A stretch of DNA of 64,000 nucleotides from Bog-756 sp963833585 (GCA_963833585.1 CAWHYF010000003.1:310001-374000), one strand, 5' to 3'; numbered from the stretch's first letter, positions 42,593-52,378 are shown. The notes: a model not told the origin generated them from the sequence alone. Numbers and translations: made by a program.

Positions 42593-43957
42593 TCAGACGT
42601 CCAGACGGACCAGGTCGTCGAAGGTCTCCCGGCGGACCACGGTGCGGGCGTCGCCCCCGGCCACGAACACCACGGCGGGCCGGGGGACCTTGTTGTAGTT
42701 GGAGGCCATCGAGTGCCCGTAGGCGCCGGTCACCGGGGTCGCCAGGATGTCGCCCACGCCCAGGTCCTCGGGCACGAAGCCCTCCGAGACCACCACGTCC
42801 CCGGTCTCGCAGTGCTTGCCCACCACCCGGACCGGCACCGGTCTGGCGGCACCGACCTCCCGGGGCAGGAAGGCCTCGTACCCGCTCCCGTAGAGCACCG
42901 GCCGGGGATTGTCGCTCATCCCGCCGTCGACGGAGACATAGGTCCGGTGACCGGGAACGTCCTTGACCGTCCCCACCCGGTAAAGGGTGATCCCCGCCGC
43001 GGCCACGATGGACCGGCCCGGCTCCGCGGTGACCCGGACGGTGTCGGGGACCCCTGCCGTCCGGCAGGCCTGGCGGACCGCGGTGGCCCACTGGGCCATC
43101 GGGGGCGCCTCCTCACCGTTGACGTACGGAACACCCAGACCTCCACCCACCACCAGCTCGGGGAGACCCAACGGAGCGAAGAACTCAGCCAACACTTCGA
43201 TGGCCTGGACGAAGGGCGCCACGGCGAACACCTGGCTCCCGAGGTGGGCGTGGATCCCGACGAACGCCACCGTCCCCGCTTCATCCAGCCGTATCAGGCG
43301 GTCCACGGCCCGTGCCGCAGCTCCCGATGCCAAACCGAACCCGAATTTGGAGTCGTCCTGGCCGGTACGGACGAACTGGTGGGTGTGGACCTCCACGCCC
43401 GGGGTGATCCGGGCCAGGACCCGGGGGCGGGTCCGGGGGGATCGGGCGCCGTGGGCGTCGGTTGCGCCCGGGACCTCGGGAACCAGGCGTTCCAGACGGT
43501 CGATCTCGTCGAACGAGTCGACCACGATCCGGCCCACCCCCACCGCCAGCGCCGCAGCCAGCTCTTCGTCGGACTTGTTGTTGCCGTGGAGTACCAACCG
43601 ATCGGGCGGTACCCCGGCGGACAGCGCCACATGGAGCTCCCCGCCGGTCGAGACGTCGAGGCACATACCCTCCGCATGAGCCAGGCGGGCCATGGCCGTG
43701 CAGAGAAAGGCCTTCGTGGCGTAGGCAACGCCGTCGCCCCAGGCTTCCACTGCCTCGCGGCACCGCTCCCGGAGGTGGGCCTCGTCGTAGACGAAGAGCG
43801 GCGTGCCAAACTGCTCGGCCAGCTCGACCAGATCACAACCACCGACCTGCAGCCGGCCCCGACCGTCCACCGTGGCGGTCGTGGGAAGGAGTCCGAGGGC
43901 CACCGGACCGGACGGATCACCGGACCGTTCCCGATCTGAGCCCTGGGCCTCGCTCAC
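42593..43957 (-). CDS. lysA: Diaminopimelate decarboxylase
   Basis: A 454-residue fold-type III PLP enzyme. The PLP Lys is in AYATKAFLC, and SGGELHVALSAG, HGNNKS and HAHLGSQ follow; the C-terminal CETGDVVV and AYGHSMASNYN carry the Cys and Tyr of the second subunit's active site. It makes lysine from meso-DAP. The GTG at 43957 overlaps the argS stop (GTGA). The frame upstream belongs to the argS shadow and is not lysA. Confidence 0.95.
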   Translation of the reverse strand: MSEAQGSDRERSGDPSGPVALGLLPTTATVDGRGRLQVGGCDLVELAEQFGTPLFVYDEAHLRERCREAVEAWGDGVAYATKAFLCTAMARLAHAEGMCLDVSTGGELHVALSAGVPPDRLVLHGNNKSDEELAAALAVGVGRIVVDSFDEIDRLERLVPEVPGATDAHGARSPRTRPRVLARITPGVEVHTHQFVRTGQDDSKFGFGLASGAAARAVDRLIRLDEAGTVAFVGIHAHLGSQVFAVAPFVQAIEVLAEFFAPLGLPELVVGGGLGVPYVNGEEAPPMAQWATAVRQACRTAGVPDTVRVTAEPGRSIVAAAGITLYRVGTVKDVPGHRTYVSVDGGMSDNPRPVLYGSGYEAFLPREVGAARPVPVRVVGKHCETGDVVVSEGFVPEDLGVGDILATPVTGAYGHSMASNYNKVPRPAVVFVAGGDARTVVRRETFDDLVRLDV

Positions 43958-45594
43958 ATCGCCTCCGGAGCTGCCACGCCGAGCAGGCCCAAGCCGATGG
44001 ACAGCCCGATCCGGGCGGCCTCGACCAGCCACAGCCGGGCCTGGGTCAGGGCCGGGTCCACCTCCTCGGCCAGGATGGGGCAGTCGTGGTAGAAGCCGTG
44101 GAAGCACCCGGCCAGCCGCCGGACCCATGTGGTCACCTTGGTCGGAGCGCGGTCGGTGGCGGCGTCGGCGACCACCTCGGGAAGCTCCTCGAGACAGCGG
44201 ACCAGCTCCAGCTCGCGCGGGTGGGTGAGCAGCGTGAGATCCACCTGCCCGAGCGGATCCCTCACCACGCCGCGCTCCGCGGCCTTGCGACCCACGCCAC
44301 CGATGCGGGCACTGGCCATCTGCACGTAGAACACAGGATTCTCGACCGACTGCTCGCGTACCGAGGCCAGATCGAACGTGGTGGCCTGGTCCAGCGAGCT
44401 CATCAGGCTCAGAATGCGAGTGGCATCCGGCCCGATGTCGGCCACCAGCGAGTCGAGGGAGATGGCGTTGCCGGCCCGCTTGCCCATCTTCACCGCCTCG
44501 TCGCCATCCACCAGCGAGACCATCTGTCCGAGCTTCACCTCGAGGCGCCCGCGGTCGACCCCCAGGGCCTCGACACCGGCCATCAGGCTGGCCACCTGGC
44601 CGTGATGGTCGGCCCCGAAGACGTCGATGACCCGGTCGAACCCACGCACGAGGAACTTGTCCCGGTGGTACGCCAGATCGCCGGCGAGGTAGGTGGCATC
44701 CCCGTTTGACTTGCGGAGCACCCGATCGCGACTGTCCCCCAGCTCGCTGGCTCGGAACCACGTGGCGCCGTCCTGCTCGAACACCAGTTCCTTCTCGGCC
44801 AGCAGGGCGATGGTCTCGTCCACGGCACCGGTCTCCTCGATGGAGGCCTGGCTGTACCACTCATCGAAGACGATGCCTACCGAGGCCAGAGTGGCTCGGA
44901 TGTGGTCGAGGATCCGTTCCGCTGCCCACCGTCCGGCGACCGTCACGTCGTCGGCCCCCTGGTACTTCCCGGCCAGCTCGGTGACGTACTCCCCGGCATA
45001 GCCACCCTCGGGAACCTCGCGGCCGGCCCGGCGGGCCAGGAGGCTCTGGCCCAACGTCCGGATCTGCCCGCCGGTGTCGTTCACGTAGTACTCCCGGCTG
45101 ACCTGGTACCCGGCACGGGCCAGGACCCGGGCCAGGGCGTCGCCATAACTGCCCCACCAGCCGTTGCCGACGTGAATGGGCCCGGTGGGGTTGGCCGAGA
45201 TGAACTCCACTTGGACCCGTTCACCGCGGCCGACATCGGGCCGGGCGTAGTCCTCCTCCCCAGCCTCCAGCAAGGCGGAGAGGGCGTCGTGCAGCCAGCC
45301 GTCGTCGAGGTGGAAGTTGATGAAGCCCGGACCGGCGATCTCGATCGAGCTGGTGTGGGCCGGGGGGTCCGCCTCCAGGACCGACACCAACGAGGCGGCC
45401 AGAGCCCGCGGGTTCGTCCCCGCCCGCTTGGCGTTGACCATGGCGATGTTGGTCGACCAGTCCCCCATCTCGCGACGCGGGGGACGTTCGAGGTGCACGG
45501 CATCCGGTGGCACACGGAGGTCCATGCCTTCACGACCGGCGGTGGTGTCGACGGCACGGCTCACGGCCTCGGCCAGTTGGTCTCGGGTGGACAT
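43954..45594 (-). CDS. argS: Arginyl-tRNA synthetase
   Basis: A 546-residue class I synthetase. HVGNGWWGSYGDALARVL is the HIGH motif, and GADHHGQVASLMAGVEALG and the DALR anticodon-binding domain at the C-terminus are clear. It charges tRNA-Arg; the only tRNA in the window is tRNA-Arg(CCG), 130 bases away. Two ATGs are possible: 45594 (MSTRDQ) directly follows TATCCT (about 9 bases) and may be leaderless; 45618 is 8 codons longer. I report 45594. Confidence 0.95.
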   Translation of the reverse strand: MSTRDQLAEAVSRAVDTTAGREGMDLRVPPDAVHLERPPRREMGDWSTNIAMVNAKRAGTNPRALAASLVSVLEADPPAHTSSIEIAGPGFINFHLDDGWLHDALSALLEAGEEDYARPDVGRGERVQVEFISANPTGPIHVGNGWWGSYGDALARVLARAGYQVSREYYVNDTGGQIRTLGQSLLARRAGREVPEGGYAGEYVTELAGKYQGADDVTVAGRWAAERILDHIRATLASVGIVFDEWYSQASIEETGAVDETIALLAEKELVFEQDGATWFRASELGDSRDRVLRKSNGDATYLAGDLAYHRDKFLVRGFDRVIDVFGADHHGQVASLMAGVEALGVDRGRLEVKLGQMVSLVDGDEAVKMGKRAGNAISLDSLVADIGPDATRILSLMSSLDQATTFDLASVREQSVENPVFYVQMASARIGGVGRKAAERGVVRDPLGQVDLTLLTHPRELELVRCLEELPEVVADAATDRAPTKVTTWVRRLAGCFHGFYHDCPILAEEVDPALTQARLWLVEAARIGLSIGLGLLGVAAPEAM

Positions 45595-45726
45595 GATGCA
45601 GCGAGGATACGTCGTCATCGGTCCGCTGCCGTCTGGGCCGGGGTATCACCCGGCTTGTCGCACTACAGTTGGGCCCCCGGCGTGCAGCACGTCGGGTGGA
45701 GACAGCCGGGCCCAGGCCCGCCACAC

Positions 45727-45798
45727 GCCCCCGTAGCTCAGCGGATAGAGCACCGGCCTCCGGAGCCGGTGGCGCAGGTTCGAGTCCTGCCGGGGGCA
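45727..45798 (+). tRNA. tRNA-Arg, anticodon CCG
   Basis: GCCCCCG (45727-45733) pairs with CGGGGGC (45791-45797), followed by discriminator A and no encoded CCA. The anticodon stem CCGGC/GCCGG encloses the loop CTCCGGA, so the anticodon is CCG. The T arm has GGTTCGAGTCC. A T-run follows at about 45801-45805. Confidence 0.9.
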
Positions 45799-45972
45799 CG
45801 TTTTTGATGTCGCGGGGAGAGAGGGCGGAGCCGCGACGCGCGGGGCCAGAACCGGCACGCAGACCGGGCCGGGCGACCGGGGCGAGCGACCGGGGCGGCC
45901 GGCCGAGCGGAGGCCGGCGGGGCGGGGCGCCACCCGAGACGGAGGGCGAGGGGCGGGGCGGAGAGCGGCGAA

Positions 45973-46012
45973 GGTTGGGGGGGGTGCCCCCGACCGGCAC
46001 TTCCGGGCGTGT
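45973..46012 (+). repeat. Dispersed repeat, copy 1 (IS-end-like)
   Basis: It begins GGTT and ends GGCACTTCCGGGCGTGT. The last 17 bases are identical to copy 4 at 53534-53550. It faces a related sequence on the opposite strand at 46038-46067, so 45973-46067 resembles a ~95-bp inverted-repeat element. Confidence 0.5.
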
Positions 46013-46037
46013 GGATATGTCGGGCCGGGGCGTCGGC

Positions 46038-46067
46038 TGAAGTGCGCCCATCGTTCTGCCGATAACC
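46038..46067 (-). repeat. Dispersed repeat, copy 2, opposite orientation
   Basis: Read on the minus strand it starts GGTTATCGGC and ends near GCGCACTTCAG, sharing GGTTATCG and the CACTTC block with the other copies. It makes an inverted pair with copy 1. Similarity is moderate. The region 45799-46256 around it is 458 bases, strongly G-rich and without a gene I can support. Confidence 0.4.
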
Positions 46068-46256
46068 AGGGACTGTCGGCAGCGCCGATCGGGAGTGGTG
46101 GTACCACCCGTCCGACCGGTGGGCTGTCTCCCTTGGCTAGAAGGTACTGTCCGATCAGACTGGGAGGGCAATGGTCACGGAGGCGAGAGCATCGGGGTGG
46201 GGCTCGGCCGGCTGCCAGTGGGCCGCGGGCGACCCGGCCCGTGGCCCGAGGACACG

Positions 46257-48761
46257 ATGAGCCGTATCCTCGAGACGGCCTGGTACCGCTTCCGGGCCAC
46301 GTTCGGCCGGCAGTGGGGCGGCTATCTGACCGTACTGGTACTGATCGGACTGCTCGGTGGCCTGGCCATGGGGGCGATCGCCGGGGCCAGACGCACATTG
46401 GCCTCACCCTCGGTCTACGTAGCCAGCAGAAACCCCTTCAGTTTCGGCATCGGCACGGGTGTCTTCAATCCCCAGGCCGGCCAGAACTCGGGCTATGACC
46501 CGAGCGTGATCAACACCATGGCCCACCTGCCTTCTGTCGCCGCGGTGGTCAGCCAGTCCGGCCTGAACGTGGTGATGCTGGACAAGAGAGGTATCCCGGT
46601 TCCGCTGGACGCCAGTGCCGGCAACGGCACGGGAAGCATCGACGGCGCCTACTTCACCGATAACAAGGCCAGCGTGCTCGAAGGCCGGATGCCCGATCCC
46701 GACAACCCCCGTGAGTTCGTGGTCAATACCGGCGGGGCGCAACAGTTGGGGCTCCACGTGGGCCAGGTGGTTCCCTTCGGCATCTACACCAACGCCCAGA
46801 CCGAACTGCCCGGTTTCGGCACGGCCGGCGTGGCGCCCTACCGCCGCCTCGACATCAAACTGGTCGGCATCATCGAAGACCCTGGGACGGTGGCCGCCGA
46901 CCAGGCCGACATCGAATCGCTCCAGGTCTTCTCACCGGCGCTCACCCGCCAGTTGCTGTCGTGCTGCGCCAACTACACGGTGACCGGCGTGAAGGTGGAC
47001 GGCGGCAGCGCCGTCGTCCGCCGAGTGGAGCAGGAAGCCCAGGCGGCGCTGCCCGCAGGAGATCCGGTCATCTTGACCGCACCCACCTCCGACCTGCTGG
47101 CCAAAGCGGTCCGATCGGTCAAGCCCCTAGCCATCGCCCTGGCCGTATTCGGAGGCATCGCCGGGCTGGTGGCGCTCATCGTGGCCGCCCAACTGGTCGG
47201 CCGCCAACTCCGATTCGGCCTGGAAGAGCGTCGGATCCTGCGGGCCCTCGGGGCCGGCCCTTCAGAGACCATCCTCGACGGCCTCCTCGGTCTACTGATG
47301 GCCATCGTGGTCGGCTCCGTGCTGGCTGCAGGAGTGGCGGTGGCGCTCTCACCCATAGCCCCGCTCGGCGTGATCCGCCCGGTCTATCCCGACCCCGGCG
47401 TGGCCTGGGATTGGACGGTGCTGGGCACCGGGTTCGCCATCTTGGTGGTGGGTCTGACGGTCATCGCCACGGGCATGGCCTACCGTCAATCGCCGGCCCG
47501 ATGGGGTCGACGAAGGGGCCGGGTCATCCGTTCCGAGTCGACCTCAGCCGGCGTCGTGGCCGGATGGGGGTTTCCGGCGCCGGCGGTCGAAGGTGTGCGC
47601 TTCGCCCTCGACTCGGGTGCCGGTCGTAATGCCGTGCCCGTGCGGTCGGCCATCCTCGGGACGGTGCTGGCCCTGTGGGTCGTGCTCACCACGGTGACGT
47701 TCGGCACCAGCCTCAACACGCTGGTCTCCCATCCGGACCTCTACGGCTGGAACTGGGACTACGCACTGGTCGGTGGGTCGGGGTCGGGAGACATTCCCTC
47801 GGCTCAGCTCAACCGGCTCATCGGCCAGGACCACTCGGTGGCGTCGTGGTCCGGTGCGTACTTCTCCAGCGCCAAGATCGACGACCAGACGCTACCGGTG
47901 CTGGGTGAGAACGCCGGCGCACAGGTGGAGCCGCCGATCTTGTCCGGGCAAGCGCTCCAGGGTAACGACGAGGTCGTCCTGGGGCCACAGACCCTGTCGC
48001 AACTGGGCAAGAAGGTGGGGGACACAGTGGAGGTGGACGCCGGCCGGAGCGCGTCGACCCGACTCCGGATCGTCGGCACGGCAACCATGCCCTCCATCGG
48101 GAGCTCCGGGGAGCTGCATCTGGAGATGGGGAGTGGGGCGCTCATCCCCTCGGCCGTCATGTCACCGGCCGACCGCAACCCCTTCGACGATCCGTCCACC
48201 GGTCCCGAGGCCATCTTCGTCAGGCTCAAACCGGGGGTCGACAACAAGACAGCGGTGGCGTCGTTGCAACGAATCGCCAATGCCACCACCAACTCGTCGA
48301 ACTTCGGGGTGGCGATTTCGGCCGTTCTGCGACCGGCGGAAATTGTCAACTATCGCTCGATGGGGACCACGCCAGTGCTGTTGGGGGCGTCCCTGGCCAT
48401 CGGCGCCGTGGCCGCGCTCGGATTGACCCTGGTGGCATCGGTGCGCCGCCGCCGAAGACATCTGGCCGTGTTCAAGACCCTGGGCTTCACCCGCCGCCAG
48501 CTAGCGGCCACGGTGGCCTGGCAGTCGAGCGTGTCGGTGGCCATCGGGGTCCTGGTCGGTGTCCCCTTGGGCATCATCTCCGGCCGCCTGTTGTGGGATC
48601 TGTTCGCCACCGAGATCAACGCCGTGCCGTCCCCGACGGTCCCGGTGGGCTGGGTGGTGGCCATCGGGCTGGGCTCGCTGGTGCTGGCCAACCTGGTGGC
48701 GGCGCTGCCGGGGCGGATGGCTGCCCGCACGCCGACAGCCCTGGTGCTGCGGGCGGACTGA
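46257..48761 (+). CDS. ABC transporter permease, FtsX/MacB-like
   Basis: An 834-residue permease. An N-terminal helix (TVLVLIGLLGGLAMGAIAGARR) precedes an extracellular domain (about 55-280), then a three-helix block (about 290-440), a second extracellular domain (480-720) and a final three-helix block. MARRTPTALVLRAD at the very end is typical of this duplicated FtsX family. It would move lipids or lipoproteins, or transmit mechanical force, with an ATPase, but no ATPase gene is adjacent. ATG at 46257 has GAGGAC upstream. The 3' end is 91 bases from a convergent VOC gene. Confidence 0.8.
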   Translation: MSRILETAWYRFRATFGRQWGGYLTVLVLIGLLGGLAMGAIAGARRTLASPSVYVASRNPFSFGIGTGVFNPQAGQNSGYDPSVINTMAHLPSVAAVVSQSGLNVVMLDKRGIPVPLDASAGNGTGSIDGAYFTDNKASVLEGRMPDPDNPREFVVNTGGAQQLGLHVGQVVPFGIYTNAQTELPGFGTAGVAPYRRLDIKLVGIIEDPGTVAADQADIESLQVFSPALTRQLLSCCANYTVTGVKVDGGSAVVRRVEQEAQAALPAGDPVILTAPTSDLLAKAVRSVKPLAIALAVFGGIAGLVALIVAAQLVGRQLRFGLEERRILRALGAGPSETILDGLLGLLMAIVVGSVLAAGVAVALSPIAPLGVIRPVYPDPGVAWDWTVLGTGFAILVVGLTVIATGMAYRQSPARWGRRRGRVIRSESTSAGVVAGWGFPAPAVEGVRFALDSGAGRNAVPVRSAILGTVLALWVVLTTVTFGTSLNTLVSHPDLYGWNWDYALVGGSGSGDIPSAQLNRLIGQDHSVASWSGAYFSSAKIDDQTLPVLGENAGAQVEPPILSGQALQGNDEVVLGPQTLSQLGKKVGDTVEVDAGRSASTRLRIVGTATMPSIGSSGELHLEMGSGALIPSAVMSPADRNPFDDPSTGPEAIFVRLKPGVDNKTAVASLQRIANATTNSSNFGVAISAVLRPAEIVNYRSMGTTPVLLGASLAIGAVAALGLTLVASVRRRRRHLAVFKTLGFTRRQLAATVAWQSSVSVAIGVLVGVPLGIISGRLLWDLFATEINAVPSPTVPVGWVVAIGLGSLVLANLVAALPGRMAARTPTALVLRAD

Positions 48762-48851
48762 TGGCTCAGGCCAACCATATGATTGCCAGAGGGTCCGGCA
48801 AGGGTGTTTCCTCCCGCCGGGTGGGTGGGACAGCTCTGAGTGGTCGGTTGC

Positions 48852-49307
48852 TCAGCCTGGCATCTCTCCCATACGCAGCTGCATCTCCTCGGGGGAGAGG
48901 TCCTCGACGTGAGTGGCGATGCTCCAGCGGTGACCGTAGGGATCGACAAACTCTCCACCCCGATCCCCATAGAACTTGTCCTCCACGGGGCGCGTGATGG
49001 CGGCGCCAGCCTTAACGGCGAGTGCGACCGTGGCGTCGACATCCTCCACATAGACGTGGACTGTCACCGGCGAGCCGCCGATCGACTTCGGACTACGGGC
49101 ACCCATATCGGGGAACTCGTCCGCCAGCATGATCAGCGACTCCCCGATGGCCAACTCGGCGTGTCCAACCTTATTGTCCGGACCTGGCATTCTCATCCGT
49201 TCTTTCGCGCCGAGAACCGAAATGTAGAAGTCGATCGCTGAGTTGGCACCGTCGACGATCAGGTAGGGCGAAACTCGGGGGTACCCGTCCGGGATCGGCT
49301 TTGCCAT
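48852..49307 (-). CDS. VOC family protein (PhnB-like)
   Basis: A 151-residue VOC protein that opens RVSPYLIVDGANSAIDFYISVLGA and carries GSPVTVHVYVEDVDATVALAVKAG and FYGDRGGEFVDPYGHRWSIATHVEDL, the PhnB/glyoxalase pattern with metal-ligand Glu in GEFVDPYG. Function of this group is unknown; it is often annotated as a glyoxalase/bleomycin-resistance protein. ATG at 49307 has GGAGGA upstream. Confidence 0.8.
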   Translation of the reverse strand: MAKPIPDGYPRVSPYLIVDGANSAIDFYISVLGAKERMRMPGPDNKVGHAELAIGESLIMLADEFPDMGARSPKSIGGSPVTVHVYVEDVDATVALAVKAGAAITRPVEDKFYGDRGGEFVDPYGHRWSIATHVEDLSPEEMQLRMGEMPG

Positions 49308-49458
49308 TGGTCCTCCTGCGAGAGTCGAAGAGTGATTCAGTTGCTCACCATAACTCTTGCATACCCAAACCCCCCGAGCGATCTGGCCACCTTGTTGGGC
49401 ACGGAAAGCAGACGTCCAGAAGGCCCCGGCGGCTCGCCCACAACACCGGGTCAGAGGC

Positions 49459-49490
49459 GGTTATCTTCTGCCGCCGATCGGCACATGCGG
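49459..49490 (+). repeat. Dispersed repeat, copy 3
   Basis: GGTTATCTTCTGCCGCCGAT then CGGCACATGCGG. The 37 bases from GAGGCGG onward match copy 5 at 54562-54600 at about 31 positions. Confidence 0.6.
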
Positions 49491-49499
49491 GTCACTGGT

Positions 49500-49775
49500 C
49501 TATTGGGTGAACTCCACCCATCCCACCGATCCGTCGGGGAACTTGACATCGAAGCGAGTCGAGGGCGAATCCCATCTCGCATCCGACTCGACTTCGGCCC
49601 CGTTGTGTTGTAGAGCTATCAGAGCCGTCCTCCCCATTTCCATATCCTCGGAGACCAGGAGTTCGCTGATTGCGGGCAAGGATGATTGGTTGACGTTCAA
49701 GTCCACGCTCGGCTGCGTCCGGCTTTTGTCCAGGCCAACGCATCCTTGCTGGATACCTCGTGAGCCTTCGCCCAT
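49500..49775 (-). CDS. Hypothetical small protein
   Basis: A 91-residue frame of lower GC than its neighbours. The last 65 residues (ELLVSEDMEMGRTALIALQHNG and ARWDSPSTRFDVKFPDGSVGWVEFTQ) have a sensible globular composition, so it may be real; the first 25 could be an upstream extension, since a GTG at 49706 is a second start choice. It overlaps another weak frame at 49697-50053, so one may be an artefact. No family recognised. Confidence 0.35.
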   Translation of the reverse strand: MGEGSRGIQQGCVGLDKSRTQPSVDLNVNQSSLPAISELLVSEDMEMGRTALIALQHNGAEVESDARWDSPSTRFDVKFPDGSVGWVEFTQ

Positions 49776-49985
49776 GTGACTGCCTCCGCCAAATCACGCA
49801 GATTTGGTAACCCGTTGCCATCGGTCGGGGTTGAGCTGAGACCGATGGTGCAAACACCATCTTCTGGGATCTGCTCCACATGCCCTCGCTCAATCCGCTG
49901 GGACCCCCGTCGGTGCCTGGGTCCATCACCAGAGGCTACGGGATCGAACAAGATCAGGCTGCCCCAGATCACGGAGACCAGCTGG

Positions 49986-50351
49986 TCAGGGCTGTCGTTG
50001 GTAATCCTTGGTCGGGTCCAGGGTGAGCTTCCGGAGCGGTGAACAGTCCTCACCGAGGATCTGGACGTCGAGGCCGGCGATGAGGATGATCACCCGCCAA
50101 CCCGCGTAGGCCCGGCCCACACCGATGTGGTGGAGCCGGCTCATGTGGCGAGCGCTCACCAGTCCGGCGCGATCGACCCTGTCCCTCCCGACCCGGTAGC
50201 CGGCGGTGTCGATGATGGCCCCCGAGGGCGTGGCCCGCTCCCTGGACTCGCAGGTTTCGATCGGAGTCTTCCGGTTGAGGGCCCGGTGCGGACAGTCGGT
50301 GTTGTAGGCCCGGACACGTCCCGGTGTCGTCTGGCCAGGCCGAGGTGGATG
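49986..50351 (-). pseudogene. IS481-type transposase, C-terminal remnant
   Basis: The frame on the minus strand reads VRAYNTDCPHRALNRKTPIE, the end of the rve catalytic domain (YNT..PHRALN), followed by YRVGRDRVDRAGL, SRLHHIGVGRAYAGWRVIIL and LRKLTLDPTKDYQ, the C-terminal domain of the IS481 family. The start and the DDE part are missing. It is truncated at about 50351 and ends at the stop at 49986. It marks an old IS insertion in the accessory region. Confidence 0.8.
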
Positions 50352-50716
50352 GTCTGGGCCCCGGCATCGAAGCCAACGTCACCCAACGCAACGCAGCAAA
50401 GTCGGCGACCCCCTGAACCCAGAGCGGCAAGACCCCGGAGCAGCCCGAATGCTCGGCGGGTCCAAGGGGCCTTAGTCGGGCGGCGCCGGGCCAGGAACGG
50501 AGGGCGGCGGTCCGAAAACCGAGAAGGCGGAGAGGTGGAGGGCGAGCACGAGCGCTGGAATTGGGGCGGTATCGGGTGCCCCCGACGGGACAGCTGGGGG
50601 GGGTGGATAACTGTCCAACGTCGTAGCCGAGGCCACCGTGGGTTGGACCCCGGTCGGTGGACCCCTCGCCGCCCCGCAGTTCGGACGGGGAAAGCCACGG
50701 CGGCTGTCGGGGACCT
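50352..50716. other. Non-coding gap
   Basis: 365 bases between the IS481 remnant and the PLDc_N-type gene. I see no gene. It contains a GGACAG...CTGTCC inverted pair about 20 bases apart near 50600, and sections very rich in G that resemble the region downstream of the tRNA. Confidence 0.4.
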
Positions 50717-50968
50717 TTACGCCACGTTCTCGAGATCGACAGCCGCAGGCCTGGCGATGATGTAGGCGATCACGCCGATCACGGGGACGAAGACGATGAA
50801 GACGAACCACAAGGCCTTGGCGACACCATGATGATCCCGGCGACGGAAGTTGTCGATGAAGCACCAGACGACGATGAAGATCCATAGGATGAACCCCGCA
50901 AACATCAGCAGACTCCAAAGGACGCTCAGCAGCGGAAAGCTGTAGGCAAGCAACTCATTTCTTCCCAA
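50717..50968 (-). CDS. Small PLDc_N-type membrane protein
   Basis: An 83-residue protein with two transmembrane helices (about 13-37 and 50-70) in the pattern FIVVWCFIDNFRRRDHHGVAKALWFVFIVFVPVIGVIAYIIAR. This is the phospholipase D nuclease N-terminal (PLDc_N) family pattern; here it has no nuclease domain. Function unknown; often near membrane or envelope genes. Confidence 0.7.
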   Translation of the reverse strand: MGRNELLAYSFPLLSVLWSLLMFAGFILWIFIVVWCFIDNFRRRDHHGVAKALWFVFIVFVPVIGVIAYIIARPAAVDLENVA

Positions 50969-51135
50969 TCATTCGCTGCGACACTCCCATCGGTGTCGTC
51001 CTTCGTAAGACTGCCCGGTTGCTGATTCGTCGAGTAGGACCAAAAGGCCTCAAAGTCCTCAGGGACAGGCCGATGTGGCCAGACTGAGTAGTTGGGCCAT
51101 GATGGATGGCCACACGCAGTCGAAGGGGGACGGAC

Positions 51136-51786
51136 ATGGTCGACGAACCAGCGACGCCCTCGGAAGCGGTCCATGCCAAGGCGCTGGCAGCGGATTCCGC
51201 GTCAGTCGTGGTCGCCAGCTTCAAGAGCCGACGGGTCGCGGAGCGCATGGTGGCGTCGCTCGGTCACCGCTTTCGTCACCAAGCCTTGAAGGGGAGCGCG
51301 TCCGCCTTTGTGGCTACCCGCAATCGGGATGGCTCATTCAGACTCGTCCAATCCCGCGTCGTGACGACAACCGGCATCGTGGCCAGCGTGACTAAGTTTG
51401 CCGCCATTGTGATGGCGGGCCTCATAGGCATAGGGCCAGCCATCGAGGGCGTGAAGAACGCGGGACACCGAGCCCACCAGCGGCAATCAGGCGTGGGACA
51501 GGATGCCGATTGCCTCGCCGAGGTGTTCGATGGACTCGGCCCTCACGGGGCCTGCGTGCTGCTCTACTGCACAGACGAAGAGATGGCGCAGGCAGTTGCG
51601 AGACGAGCGTGCGAACTCGGCGACCACAGTTCGCACTACGCACGAAACGAGTTCCTGGCGTTGCTCGACCGACTTGGCAAAGCCTACGACTGGATACGTC
51701 CGGCGGTGGCTGAGCCCGCTTCCCGAGCGAAGAAGAAGCGAAACGCCGGTCAGGTGGCACGAATGAACGTCACTGCGGATGATTGA
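51136..51786 (+). CDS. DUF1269-like protein
   Basis: A 216-residue protein: SVVVASFKSRRVAERMVASLG near residue 20, then AFVATRNRDGSFRLVQSR, a short hydrophobic helix (VTKFAAIVMAGLIGIGPAIEG), and a helical C-terminal half ending AEPASRAKKKR. These blocks resemble actinobacterial DUF1269-type proteins. ATG at 51136 follows GAAGGGGGAC. It overlaps the channel gene by 8 bases, so the two are probably translated together. Role unknown; a channel partner or regulator is a guess. Confidence 0.65.
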   Translation: MVDEPATPSEAVHAKALAADSASVVVASFKSRRVAERMVASLGHRFRHQALKGSASAFVATRNRDGSFRLVQSRVVTTTGIVASVTKFAAIVMAGLIGIGPAIEGVKNAGHRAHQRQSGVGQDADCLAEVFDGLGPHGACVLLYCTDEEMAQAVARRACELGDHSSHYARNEFLALLDRLGKAYDWIRPAVAEPASRAKKKRNAGQVARMNVTADD

Positions 51787-52378
51787 CGCAGCCGCTCCCG
51801 AGAAATCGCACCAGGAGGCCGCCCCATCCTTCGACGGGCTACCTCGTCGCCAGCGTCGCAAGCTGGTCCTACATGCGTTCTTGCGAGTCATCGCTACGGT
51901 CGCAGTGATCGTCGTCGCCTACTTCATCGCCCCCTTGGATCACTCGGTGTCGCCTGCCACCATCATTGAGTTGGTCCTTCTGGCGCTGGCCATCTTCGCC
52001 ATGATCGGGTGGCAGATCTGGCGTATCACCCAGTCGGACTATCCGACGCTCCGTGCCGTCGAAGCCCTGGCCTTCATCGTCCCCGCCTACCTCGTCTTCT
52101 TTGCCACCACCTACTACCTCATGAGCCACGCCAACCCGGCAACGTTCGGGACCGGCCAGACCAGGCTGGACAGCCTCTACTTCTCAGCCACGGTCTTCAC
52201 CACGGTCGGATTCGGCGACATCTCGGCCAAGACACAGCCCGCCCGAGCGATTGTCCTGTGCCAGATGGTCTTGGACCTGGTGATATTGGGGCTGGTCGTG
52301 AGACTTGTCGTCAATGCCGTCAAGATTGGTCAGAAGCGACACACGGCCGACGGGGAAAGCCCTGATCCTTCCAGTTAG
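51779..52378 (+). CDS. Two-pore-domain-type potassium channel
   Basis: A 199-residue protein. Helices at about 32-51, 62-84, 97-118 and 155-182, and the selectivity filter TVGFGD at 142-147 preceded by DSLYFSATVFT. This is the K+ channel pore pattern (TVGF/YGD). It would be the pore-forming subunit in the cytoplasmic membrane. It overlaps the DUF1269-like gene by 8 bases. A C-terminal tail of about 20 residues is cytoplasmic; no RCK domain is present. Confidence 0.85.
   Translation: MIDAAAPEKSHQEAAPSFDGLPRRQRRKLVLHAFLRVIATVAVIVVAYFIAPLDHSVSPATIIELVLLALAIFAMIGWQIWRITQSDYPTLRAVEALAFIVPAYLVFFATTYYLMSHANPATFGTGQTRLDSLYFSATVFTTVGFGDISAKTQPARAIVLCQMVLDLVILGLVVRLVVNAVKIGQKRHTADGESPDPSS

Noticed and set aside
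49697..50053. 118-codon minus-strand frame overlapping the hypothetical gene at 49500
   Set aside because: It overlaps the IS481 remnant frame, whose sequence is clearly transposase, so at least part is a shadow.
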